Positions 8,067 to 17,053 of a stretch of DNA of 21,059 nt are shown piece after piece. The position numbers and the translations under genes were made by a program. The number at the start of each line of letters is the position of its first letter. Within the stretch, counting starts at the first letter, position 1. The notes below the pieces were generated by a model, which did not search any database, was not told where the DNA came from, and was given only the letters and a program-made list of their open reading frames with translations. The stretch is taken from the NCBI RefSeq assembly GCF_000208925.1, contig NW_001915027.1, positions 15,099 through 36,157 of the forward strand. Reading direction: 5' to 3'. This DNA is from Entamoeba histolytica HM-1:IMSS. Taxonomy: Eukaryota; Evosea; Mastigamoebida; Endamoebidae.

Positions 8067-8868
8067 ATATTCTAAAGTAATATCGTTATTTTGGTATATT
8101 TCATTTTTTGTTTCTTCCTTATTCTAATTTTCTTGTTAGAATCAAACATGATTTTATTTGTATTGATTCTGACTATTTCATCCTTATTAAATTTAATTCT
8201 TTATTTGATCATAGTCATCATATATTTTAGGTACTTTATTCTTTCTAGTGCTTTAACTTTTATTCCTTCTTCATCATTTTCTTTTAATTTCATGATGCAC
8301 TTTATTCTGTACCATTTTATTGACCAAATCTTCTATTCTATTAATTTTCTTTAGGATTTCTTTTATTTCATATCAAATTTGTCTCTTATTATTTTATTTT
8401 GGAGATAGAGGTGCATAACCATTGAAATCTTATTCATGTCATCTTGCAGATCCTGCATTCTGCTTCATGACAATATCATCTATTATTAATTTCCATTATT
8501 AATCGGTCAGCTTCTTTTCTTTTCCAGTAGTAATTAATGTTTGAACATTTTTCTACTTTCATTTCTTTTATTTTATTGATGAGAGTGTTAAGGTATTCTT
8601 CATCAATTTCAGTAGAGTTATTCTTTAATATGATGTTTTTTATTATTGAATTACACTCTACTCTTCCTTCTATTATATCATTTACTTTCACTTTAATGTA
8701 TTGTTTAGTACATTCTTTTATTTTATGTGATATTTTAATATATTTAATATATTCTTTTTCATTATTGACATTGATATTTATTACTTTTATTATATTTTCT
8801 ATTTGTTCCCATCTTAATTTCTTATATAATTTCTTATTCAACCAATTAATTGCAAAACAATACAACAC
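8067..8868 (-). pseudogene. LINE copy A ORF2, N-terminal region
   Basis: 8868-8476 encodes 130 residues opening CFAINWLNKKLYKKLRWEQI, which aligns with the ORF2 N-terminus of copy B (CIGINQMNIKLKRKLRWNEI), and includes an EYLNTLINKIKEM helix matching KYLDELIEETKRM there. 8470-8067 is a decayed linker with Lys/Ile-rich fragments. No enzymatic motif is visible in this part; function of the region in the family is unclear to me. Confidence 0.75.
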
Positions 8869-8873
8869 TTCAA

Positions 8874-9190
8874 TTAAAATTCTATTTCTTTGTTTTGTTG
8901 TATTTCTTCTTGTATTTTCATTATAATTTGTTTGTTATTTATTATTCTTGCAATTTTACATCTTTCTTTCATTTCTTTATTTGGTTTTGTTTTTAATTTC
9001 TGCTTCATTTGTTTTAATGTCTTTTTCTTCATTGTCTTTTGTTTTTTCTTTAATTTCTTCTTTAGTTTTTTCAATTATCTTTTTCTTTTTGATTGAATAT
9101 ACTTCTTGGAGAATATCATACCATCTTTTTTTCTTTTAATTTCTTACCTTCATATTTTTTGAGTATTTCTTCGTATTCTCCTTTATTTCA
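8874..9190 (-). pseudogene. LINE copy A ORF1 remnant, basic coiled-coil segment
   Basis: Minus-strand fragments are Lys/Glu/Gln-rich (KKLKKKLKKKQKTMKKK; EEILKKYEGKKLKEKK), as in the coiled-coil half of LINE ORF1, an RNA-binding protein. The plus strand is correspondingly T/C-rich. Only the end of ORF1 seems present. Confidence 0.55.
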
Positions 9191-9273
9191 TTCACTTGTT
9201 ATTCTTTTTATTCTTTCTTGTATCTCATTTATTGTTATTCATTTGTATTTGTTATTTGTATAATCTTTATTAT

Positions 9274-9294
9274 TATTGTATTTACATTATTTCT
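9274..9294. repeat. Target-site duplication, left copy (SINE at 9295)
   Basis: A 21-bp sequence starting TATTGTATTTAC and ending ATTATTTCT is repeated exactly at 9951-9971. Flanking bases differ, so the duplication is precise. Confidence 0.93.
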
Positions 9295-9950
9295 GGATTC
9301 GAAGATGGCACGTCAGAGACACCACATGAAACCCTAAAATATTCACACGCTTCGAATCTCCCAGTTATCGTCTGGTCATGATGTGCCTTTGGTGAGATAA
9401 TATCTATTCAACACTAACTGTTTATAATTATTAATATTTATTAGAAGTGATTATTATAAAAGATTATTATTCATTAACGTGTATTGTTCTTCATTGAGGT
9501 GTATTGTTATTCATTAACGTGTATTGTTATTCATTATTATTAACTAAGAATTATTATTTACTAAGGGAGGTATTATTTATTAAGAATTATCATTTATTAA
9601 AGAAGACGCATATATAATTGATATTGTTGCACAAAAATTAAACATAAGGATATTATCAAGGAATAGGGTTTCTTTAAGGGGTGTCGAAGGTAAAAGGAGA
9701 TGAGCTATAACAGTATGTTATGGATATACTCTCCTTAAAACAACAATATAAAGAATGAGAAATATTATATTACTCATTAAAATCAAAATAAAAATCAGGC
9801 AGCAACTTAATTGAGGAACCATTTAAGTCGAGCATGCTTGCAAAAACTTTATTTCAATAGAAATAAAGCGTGTTGAAGAAACTGATTCGCTCACTTCTCA
9901 ACATGATGAAAAAACCTAAAAATAAGGTTAATCATAATTGATTTCTTTTC
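9295..9950 (+). mobile_element. SINE of a second family, plus orientation (EhSINE2-like size)
   Basis: A 656-bp non-coding insertion bounded by a perfect 21-bp TSD. Its first ~100 bp (9295-9395) is a diverged version of the 5' head of the SINEs at 1871 and 17603 in opposite orientation, with box A-like TGGCACGTCAG (9306-9316) and box B-like CTTCGAATC (9350-9358). The rest of the body is unrelated to those SINEs and contains three tandem 20-bp units (about 9467-9526). The 3' part has an AACCT...AGGTT inverted repeat (9915-9930). Length resembles EhSINE2 or EhSINE3 of Entamoeba, but I cannot assign it without a database. It interrupts, or abuts the 5' side of, LINE copy A, so it inserted after that LINE. 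Confidence 0.88.
9467..9526 (+). repeat. Three tandem 20-bp units in the second-family SINE
   Basis: TTATTCATTAACGTGTATTG is followed by the variant TTCTTCATTGAGGTGTATTG, then by an exact copy of the first unit; a fourth partial TTATTCATTA follows. Confidence 0.8.
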
Positions 9951-9971
9951 TATTGTATTTACATTATTTCT
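9951..9971. repeat. Target-site duplication, right copy (SINE at 9295)
   Basis: Exact 21-bp copy of 9274-9294. Confidence 0.93.
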
Positions 9972-10344
9972 TATTTATTTTTCTTTGTGTCTTTCGTTTT
10001 CTAATCCATTTTTCTTGGTATTTCGTTTCACATTATTATTGTTATTGTTATGCTATTTATTGCTATTGACATTTCTTTTTTATTGTATGACGTTGGATTT
10101 CTATGTCATGTTTGGTTTTATTTATAAGACTCAAAGGTTTTACAAAATAGCCATTTCAATATTGTTTGATGTATTTCCTGCATTGGAAAAGGATAAAATA
10201 TGAATATACATTATACATGATATAAAATAAAGGAATTTGATGAAAACAACAATGAATGAAATAAAATTAAATAGAGAAATTAATACAAATATAATGAAAA
10301 TAGTTAAAATTTAATAAATTAAACTAAGGTTATTAAAAGTAATA
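9972..10344. other. Unassigned sequence between the SINE and LINE copy B
   Basis: A plus-strand frame at 9985-10203 would give a 72-residue Leu/Phe-rich peptide, but its composition is what T-rich sequence gives by chance and no promoter is evident. On the minus strand, ATGGATTAGAAAACG (from about 10013) could be a ruined ORF1 start of LINE copy A, but this is weak. From 10204 on it is A-rich with no ORF. Confidence 0.35.
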
Positions 10345-10383
10345 ATCCATTGTTCAGGTGAGAATTTCTTCCCATCCTTCACT

Positions 10384-11640
10384 CTATTTCGAGTCTTCTT
10401 CATCTGGTTCTTCTACATCACTATATTCACCAGCATAGTCTCCACAGTATTTCATAATATCTTTCATATTCTTAATTACTATCTCTTTTGCAATAATCAC
10501 CCATGGAATTTTGATTCATTCTGCCTCCATCATTCTCACCGATTCTTTGTTAATCAATCAGCTCACGGTTATTACAATTGGAATGGTTATTACTATGTTC
10601 ATTCTTTCAACTTTTCTGATGTATTCCTACAGCTTAGAATACATGTTCACTTTCACTGTGAATGCAGAACTTATTCTCTTCTCTCTCACTGTTTTCATAT
10701 CTATTATGATTGATTCTTTCTTCTTTAATTATCGAACATAAATGTCAAGTCTTTTGTGAAATTTGCTTTCTTGCTTGCTTACAATCTCTTGGTTCCATAC
10801 CATGAGAATATTTTCTTTTTGTATTTTTCTTTGGGTTTTCCTAAATTCATCTTTTCTTATGACTAGCTTCTTCTTGTTTTCTTCTTACGGCTTCTTTGTG
10901 CTGCCTCATCGCCATATATTTTATATTTGATTTTCAAGACTCTTCAGATGTTCTTTCCCACTCTATCGTGTTTGTACATACGTTCTTTCTTTGTAACAAT
11001 GCAGTTCAACGAGATATGGTCAATTGTTGCTGTTTTGTTACAAATTAAACACATTGCATATTTCGGTTCATGTGGGATGGCAGCTTTTCTTACTCAAATA
11101 TTTGTTGATTTTTCTTGCATTCTCTTCATTTGGATATATGCTTTCCTGTTTATATTGATTTGTTCCCATACTTTCCTTAACTTGCTCTGCTCTGTCATTT
11201 TGTTTTCAAATGCGTTTAATACTTCACTGTTCACTTTCTTCTTCCTTCATTCATTCAAGTATTGTGTTTGGAATCCTTCTTTCAGATATTTGACTATCTG
11301 TCCTTTATCTCGTTTTCCATTCTCTTTTTTATATAATAGCTTCTTCAATTCTTCTCTGTTCAGTCTTTTTCCACATGCTTTGTAGAATCTATTCCACATC
11401 CCATTCTTCCCTTCATTCATTCGGATCATATTGCCTATTCTATCTCCTCTTTTCCACGTAAAGTATATTATTGTTCTTATCAGTTCAAGTGGACATTCAT
11501 CTCGGATACTTCTCAGTCCATCTCCTAGTTTCTTCTTTTCTATATATAGTCTGCTTGCACACATTCCTTTCCCATACATTCCTCCTTCTTTAATGCCTTT
11601 TCTGATTATTTTATCCACCTCTATCAGTTGCATCACTAGC
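10384..11640 (-). pseudogene. LINE copy B ORF2, C-terminal part with restriction-like endonuclease
   Basis: From the N-terminal side: an open stretch at 11636-11247 with helical basic sequence (IRDECPLELIRTIIYFTWKR), then the CCHC knuckle CLIC-x7-H-x4-C (CLICNKTATIDHISLNC, 11051-11003), complete here. The endonuclease motif (about 10745-10690) reads RLDIYVR*-...-IIIDM: the Pro of PD is Leu, a stop follows six residues later, but the D-x14-D spacing is kept. The frame ends with an acidic tail EEPDEEDSK and TAG at 10386-10384. The nuclease is inactive by these lesions. Such domains cut target DNA in R2/R4-clade elements. Confidence 0.85.
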
Positions 11641-11699
11641 TATTTCACTACTGATGCACTGATGTGAATTTGGGTATCACTCCTGTGTTGATTCTATTG

Positions 11700-12897
11700 A
11701 TGAAATTCCTACTACTGTCATTGCTTGTGTTGATTACTTTGATTTATGCTTTAATATTATTCTTTATCTTCTTTATACATCCTTCATCATCATTTCACGT
11801 AGATTGAAATACTCCTAAGTATTTGCATGGATGTTCTTCATCTACTATTGGTATTTCTTTCATATTTGTAGGTATTCCGATGTTTTTTTCTTCAGTTCTC
11901 ACACTTGCTAACGTTCACTTCTATTCCTATTGCTTGGATTATTTCTAATACTTTCTTGTGTGCTTCTTTCATTCTTTTTTTTTTGTTTCGCTTGTTACTT
12001 TTAAATCATCCATATATAATACATAGGTAACTTTTATTTCTTCTTCATTGATATCATCAATTACATTTGATATGATATTCATTTGTAGGATGAATAATAA
12101 TGGTGACAAAGAGTCTCCTTGGAGTATTCTTCATTTCATTTGTACTTCTCCTATTTCCTCTTTCTATCCGTATCCAATTCTTATTCTCCATCTGCTACAC
12201 ATACTTTTTAATAATTCTGTGATTCTAAATGCTACCTTGAAGTATCTTAATATTATTTCTAACCAGTTATGGTTAACTGTAGCATATGCTTTCCTGATAT
12301 TGTAGAATGATTCCAAGTATCTTGTTCTGTTTGCTTCTCTTTCATTTCTTTCAATCAGACTTAGTATGCTCCCTTCTTTTGCTGCAATGCTTCCTCTCTT
12401 TGTTACATACTGACATGGGTTTACTTGATATTTCTTTTCATTTCCCATGAGTTGTAGTTCCATTTTATATTTGATGATTGATGTGAACACTTTCATAATT
12501 ACATTCAGACATGTGATTGGTCGGTAGTTTTCTGTTTTCTTCTTATCATTTCCTTTGTATATCAGTATGGTTCTTCCTGTAACCATTTCTCTTGGAATAA
12601 GTTCTGGTAATTCTATCCATTCATTGAATATATCACTGTCTTATCTCTCACACCCACCAATCTCTTCCAGTAGTATTCTTGGATACCATCTATTCCACGT
12701 GCTTTCCAGCTTGGTAATCTTGTCATAACTGCTTCTACTTCTTCCCTTGTGATTTTCCACTTTTCCAATTTCTTGTTCCAGTCTCTTCCATTATTCCTTG
12801 ATCTTCGCATTCTTTTCATCCATCTTCCTGTGTCTATCATATATTTTCTCCCAAAACAAGAGTGTTTCTTCGTCACTTGGTTTTTCTGACATTTCAA
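11700..12897 (-). pseudogene. LINE copy B ORF2, reverse transcriptase domain
   Basis: Pieces in order: WKARGIDGIQEYYWKRL (12710-12655; the family Pro in PGIDG is Arg), GRTILIYKG and NYRPITCLN (12580-12500), motif A FYNIRKAYATVNH (12307-12269), where the catalytic Asp is Asn (codon AAT, 12301-12299), motif B LQGDSLSPLLFILQMN (12124-12077), intact, and motif C LYMDDLK (12019-11999), intact. A stop at 12166 and a TGA just before motif B lie in the same frame as A and C. A frameshift sits in a run of T at 11975-11984 after motif C, beyond which the frame resumes as KEAHKKVLEIIQAIGIEVN. Without the motif A Asp the enzyme would be dead even if the stops were absent. Confidence 0.9.
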
Positions 12898-13765
12898 TCA
12901 TCTCTTCTGGGTTTTTATCTAAGTTATTTCCATTTACACTTTGTATCTTGTTGTGATATATTCTTCTTCTTTCACTTCTTGAAAGATCGACCTTCTTCTT
13001 CTTCCTCATTTCCTTCAGATACTTTAATTAGTTGATTTCTTCATTCACACTCCATCTGATTCTTTTTTCATTCAATGTTCTTATTCTCAGCATTCTCCTC
13101 GATTTCTTGTAATTACATCTAATGAGCAAGTCATTCAATTGGTTTATTCTTCTTTGTAGGATTACATCATAGTCATTCTTGTATCCAATAAATTCATTCT
13201 CTAGGTACTTCTTGATGATATGTGATATTTTATAGATATCACTTTGTATTTCTTTGATGCCATTTCCATTCCACTTCCATTTCTCATTCAGGTAGGTGAT
13301 TATTTCATCACATGCTCTTGTGTTAAAGTAGTATCTAAGATAATTGCATTCACTTATTTCCATTCTTTTTGTTTCTTCAATCAGTTCATCCAAGTATTTC
13401 TGATCTAATTCTTTTTTCACGTTTCTTTTGATTATTTCTCTGGTTTTCACATTCTCTATTTCCTCAACATTTGTGGTCATTCTATTCACTTCTCGGTTGT
13501 TGTATTCTCTTATTTCATGCGTTATTCATCTGCTTTCCTTTATATTCCCGACATATTTTTCTTTCTCTATTTCAATTCCTACTTCACTCAGTATCTCTGC
13601 AATTTCATTCCATCTTAATTTTCTTTTTAATTTGATATTCATTTGATTAATTCCTATACAATACCATAGTATTCTCTTTCTTTCTCTTATTTCTCCTTTG
13701 GTGGTGATGATGCCGTTATAGCTAGTCAAGCAACAGGTTGTGAGAGACTGCCTGTCTTTTTTGTT
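12791..13765 (-). pseudogene. LINE copy B ORF2, N-terminal region
   Basis: The frame is open from just after a TAG at 13768-13766, contains no ATG near its beginning, and continues LTSYNGIITTKGEI (from 13729), then ILWYCIGINQMNIKLKRKLRW, homologous to copy A. It is interrupted by one TGA (13528-13526) but remains in the same frame to 13028 and again from 13009 to 12791, ending in KIYDRHRKMDEKN, where a frameshift leads into the RT segment. No catalytic motif is visible. The lack of an ATG and its overlap with ORF1 raise the question of how ORF2 is translated. Confidence 0.8.
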
Positions 13766-15292
13766 CTAATGGACTTTCTTTCATCAGCAACAATTGTGAT
13801 CCATCTTGTGTTGTCACTCTTTGAGAGTGGATTCCAGCTTCTATCCTTACTATTCTCACTTTGTTCGATTCCACACTTCTTTTCTGACTTCCTGACATCA
13901 TTCTCCTCTTTGTTGTTTCATTCAGTATCATTTTGTACTTCATCCCATTGCTCACATATGTAAAATTTCCTTCTTTTACTGACCTTTCAACGACTTCCAT
14001 TGATTGGATTTTCTGGTCTTCAGTTTCTGTTATTAGTGGTTGTGTTTTCCTTCTTTGAGTTATTCCTGTTTTCATTCTTAGATATTGCCTATTCTTCATT
14101 TTCTCTACCAATTCCTTCATCTCTTTGACTCTCCTTGTCAATGTCTCCAATCTTCTTTTGTTCGCCATTCTTCGTTTTTCAAAGAGTTGATCGCTCAAGT
14201 CTTCCACTGTTTGTTGCAACTCTCTCTGGATATCTCCAGGTTGCTTAATCAGATTCTGTACTTGCTCGGCTATTTCCTTCTTTCTTTGCTCTTGCTCTAT
14301 TCTCATTTGTTGGGCTTTCCTCTTCCACTGTTCAACTTCCTTCTCCTTTGTTTCCATCTCTTTCTTGTTCTTTCATTTGTACCTATTCAGCTTTTCATGT
14401 TGCTCATTTATTTGACACCATAATCTCCCGATTTCTTCATTCTTGATTCTCATTCTTCTGTTTTTCTTTCAAGAGTTTTTGATATTATTCCTTTCTCTTG
14501 TTCTTTCCCATTCCATACTGATTCTTCTGTTCTTTTCTTCTGTTTTCCTTTGCATTTCCTTTTCTAATTCCTGCTATATTCTCTGCTTTATAGTTGCTAC
14601 TTCCTCTTAAGATATAGGCACTTCCTGTCTCTTTTTTCACTTCTTCAATTTATTTAAGAAGCATTGCAATTTGTTGTTCTAATTCTTTCTTCTTTCTCCT
14701 TGTTTCCTCAAGCTCCTTCTTCATACTATTCTTCTCAACTTCACTCCCTTTTTTCCTCTCTGCTTCCCTTCTGTGTTCTGTACACTCTTGCTACTCTTTG
14801 TTCTTTGGACGATATTCTGCTTGTTCATCTTACTCATATTGTATATCATTGTTGCTTTACATAGTTGTGTTAGCATCCTTGCTTCCGATGCATGACTACA
14901 ACCTTTTCTGTCACATCCTTCATCTAATATCTCTTTTTCTTCTTTCGTCCAGTCCTTGGTCTTATCAGAAAGTTCTACAATTAAGTCTTCAATGTCTTTG
15001 TGATTTCTTCTCGCATATCTCTCTTTCCTTTTTCACATTTACGGTAGTCTTTCACAAAGTTATTTCTTCCTTTTTCATTATTCTATTTATTCTTATTATT
15101 CTTTTTTTTACAATCTACTCCACTGATATTAAGAGTGAAGTTGTTCCTTTTCTTACCATAATTCTTATGTCCTTTTCTTCTTTTAAATCGTTTATTAAAC
15201 ACAACATTTTGCTTTTTAAATGGATTGGAAGTTATTCTCAAGCCTTTCTTGAAATTGTTGTATTTATGTGGTATACACTGTCCGTTATCCAT
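13722..15292 (-). pseudogene. LINE copy B ORF1 (nucleic-acid-binding, coiled-coil protein), broken
   Basis: Starts at ATG 15292-15290 and ends at TAG 13724-13722, about 520 codons including stops, close to known Entamoeba LINE ORF1 length (~500). N-terminal segment (15292-15083) is strongly basic (FNKRFKRRKGHKNYGKK), suiting RNA binding. A middle segment (about 15005-14830) reads DIEDLIVELSDKTKDW then GCDRKGCSHASEARM and TQLC, a cluster of Cys/His. The C-terminal half (14357-13722, with an extension to about 14480) is Glu/Lys/Gln-rich and predicted coiled coil (EVEQWKRKAQQM; VEDLSDQLFEKRRM), probably for multimerisation. A TGA at 14375-14373 and others separate the pieces. ORF1 proteins of this group bind element RNA and help form the retrotransposition particle. 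Confidence 0.8.
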
Positions 15293-16163
15293 TTTTTAAA
15301 AAAAAAGAAGAGAAAGACACAAAAGAATAAAAAGAAAGAAGATAAAGAGTAATGAAACAAAAATAACAAAAGAAGAAAAGAATGAAAAAATAAAGGATGC
15401 AAATTGTAGTGCAACAAATAAAAAAGAGCAATAAAAACGCAAAATTTATTTATGTAAAATAATTAGCAACATTTTTTATTGTTGAAAAATATTTTACTCT
15501 CTTTATGGTTATTATTTATGTATATAATTTCATCACGTTGTTTATTATATAATCATTCATATGTGTTATGTGATTATTATATAACAATAATAAGTGATAA
15601 AATATAAATGAAAAATGATATGAAAATATGATATAGAATATATAAAACAAAAGAATAATAAGAATAAATGATAGAGAAGTAAAAAGAGAAATGATAATCA
15701 TTGATATAATAATAAATTCAAAGTATAAAAGATAAAAATAATATAAATCAAATCAGAATAAATATAAAATGAAAATAGATATAAATGATAAGAATATAAA
15801 AGATGAATAAACAAATACATCTAAATAGAAAAGAACAACAAGAAGAAATTCTAAAGAATATAAATAGAAGAATAATATAATAAGAAGAATATAATAATAT
15901 ATAGATAAACAGATGATATACATAATATAATCATAGAAACAAATATAAAAAGAAGAGATATAAATATATAAAAATAAGATAGATAAATAACATAATAAAA
16001 GAATATAAATAATATAAATAATTAAATATGATTCATCAAATCATATATTTCATTAATATTTCATACAAAATATAAATGATTATAAAAGATAAACATAAAT
16101 ATTTACAAATTCTGTATTTATCATACTTTTTTATTTTTATTTTTATTTTAGGAGCAAAATATA
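15293..16163. other. A-rich low-complexity stretch
   Basis: A-rich with AAATATAAATGATAAGAATATA-like simple motifs, particularly 15580-16020; no ORF with protein-like composition. The first part may include the 5' UTR of LINE copy B. GGATGCAAATT at 15395-15405 recurs at 16177-16187. Confidence 0.5.
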
Positions 16164-17053
16164 ATGAAAATTCTATGGATGCAAATTATTTTGCATCTTT
16201 TTTCTTTTTTGTAATTTATTTAGATGCATTTTTTCTTTGCTAATTTTCGTGACAGAATAAAAGTATTCAAATTATCTGTAGATTGGCAATTTTATGACAT
16301 AATGAATGATGAGTATATTAATTTTCTAAGATTAAAATGAAGTGGTGAAGAAAAAGAGAAATCAAATAAATGAATATCTAAGCACCAGAAACTGTTGAAA
16401 TGAGAAAATGAAGAAAATTAACATCAATTTGAGATAAATGGAAATGAATGTTATTTTATTCATTCAGTTCAATTTGAATACTTGAAAGAATAATAATACA
16501 TGAAAAAGATGGTGATGATAAGATACATGATATTTCAGACAAATATATTGTTCGGTATAATAATAAGAATTGAAATAATTGATGTGATTGAGGAATTGGT
16601 TCAAATATTTATAATTATAATATAAGTAATTGAAATTACTAAAGAAAGTGATTAATTATACACTGAAATGGATTATACATGTAGAACTGATGCAGTTCAA
16701 TTTGTTAAAATCAAGAATTATAAGATAGTTACAAGAAATAATGAAATTATAGTTAAACCAGTAATTTCACAATGTCTTGTTGATGTTTCAATTGATGAAT
16801 CATTTGTTAAATTTCAGTTATAAAAGAATTGATGAAATACTGATATTCAATTAAGAATAACTTTAATGTTTTGAAATATGAAAATTGTGATATTAGATAA
16901 TGTGTTATTAATAGAAATGAATATTTGATAGTTATTAATTCATTTTGAACAAAATATTGTTGAGCGAAATGATAGATAAATAAAAATATTGAATAAAATA
17001 AATGTGATGTAACTATTTACACGTTTTATCAAATTATCATTGAATATCTCTGA
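16164..17053 (+). pseudogene. Decayed papain-family (C1A) cysteine protease gene
   Basis: Translating the three plus frames and joining them by order gives pieces colinear with an Entamoeba cysteine protease precursor. Possible signal peptide MKILWMQIILHLFS from ATG 16164. Propeptide: KVFKLSVDW (16260-16286), EYINFLRLK*SGEEKEK (16311-16361). Mature part: active-site Cys region as GNECYF (about 16425), EKDGDDKIHDIS (16502-16537), GIGSNIYNY (16592-16618), KESD (16641-16652), DYTCRTDAVQF (from 16671), VDVSIDESFVKFQ (16779-16817), NNFNVLKYENC (16856-16888), EYLIVINS, then INKNIE*NKC to EYL and a terminal TGA at 17051-17053. At least ten stops and several frame changes make it non-functional. The catalytic His position reads Tyr (LKYENC). 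Total length is slightly below the usual ~315 codons, the loss lying near the N-terminus. No LINE interrupts it, so point decay dominates. Confidence 0.85.
16178..16197. other. Perfect 8-bp inverted repeat followed by T-run
   Basis: GATGCAAA-TTAT-TTTGCATC, then a run of T (16198-16210). It looks like a hairpin plus T-tract but lies in the putative signal-peptide part of the protease pseudogene; probably incidental. Confidence 0.4.

Larger units (their letters stand above)
6310..9273 (-). mobile_element. Degenerate non-LTR retrotransposon (Entamoeba LINE, R2/R4-like), copy A
   Basis: Reading on the minus strand, fragments occur in the order expected for an Entamoeba LINE: a basic coiled-coil ORF1 remnant (about 9180-8874), ORF2 N-terminal domain (8868-8476), reverse transcriptase (8066-7200) and restriction-like endonuclease (7080-6385), then a 3' UTR ending near 6310. 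The 3' end (6310-6346) contains CTATTCTTCCTGACTCGGGGGAGACTAA on the plus strand, which is shared with the tails of the SINEs at 1871 and 17603. Many stops and frameshifts show it is inactive. The 5' part of ORF1 is missing or scrambled, and a SINE with a 21-bp TSD interrupts the sequence at 9274. Its ORF2 is clearly homologous to, but well diverged from, LINE copy B (10345-15292), so the two are probably different families. Confidence 0.9.
10345..15292 (-). mobile_element. Near-full-length non-LTR retrotransposon (Entamoeba LINE), copy B, inactivated
   Basis: About 4.9 kb on the minus strand, matching the ~4.8 kb size of Entamoeba LINEs, with ORF1 (15292-13722) and ORF2 (from about 13765 to 10384) in order. 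Base composition is visibly more GC-rich than its surroundings and than copy A, suggesting a younger insertion. The plus strand is pyrimidine-rich, which produces several long but meaningless hydrophobic frames. Stops and frameshifts break both ORFs. The 3' end (10345-10386) lacks the tail shared by copy A and the SINEs at 1871 and 17603, so it belongs to a different LINE family from their mobiliser. I could not find a TSD; the true 5' end may lie beyond 15292. Confidence 0.9.

Noticed and set aside
8537..8926. Plus-strand ORF of 129 codons, Phe/Ile/Leu-rich, resembling a membrane protein
   Set aside because: It is antisense to the LINE copy A ORF2 N-terminal region, whose minus-strand reading aligns with copy B. 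The hydrophobic composition is the normal result of reading a Lys/Glu-rich gene backwards.
9840..9950. Shared 3' tail between the SINE at 9295 and LINE copy B (10345)
   Set aside because: Only short A/T-rich words agree when the two ends are compared by eye; not enough to claim partnership.
9985..10203. A 72-codon plus-strand ORF just after the SINE
   Set aside because: Leu/Phe runs come from T-rich sequence; no promoter elements, no recognised motif, and position between two transposons. Kept only as unassigned sequence.
10204..10344. Target-site duplication for LINE copy B
   Set aside because: No repeat of more than a few A/T bases was found between the 3' flank and the sequence after 15292; the 5' boundary is also uncertain.
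10927..11385. Plus-strand ORF of 152 codons, hydrophobic
   Set aside because: Antisense to LINE copy B ORF2; the minus strand carries the CCHC knuckle of the endonuclease here.
14798..15352. Plus-strand ORF of 184 codons with membrane-like stretches
   Set aside because: Antisense to LINE copy B ORF1, including its ATG at 15292. No promoter, and Leu/Phe/Ser richness is explained by T/C-rich sequence.
16178..16210. Hairpin plus T-run as a Pol III or intrinsic terminator
   Set aside because: It lies in the putative signal-peptide codons of the protease pseudogene and no RNA gene is visible upstream.
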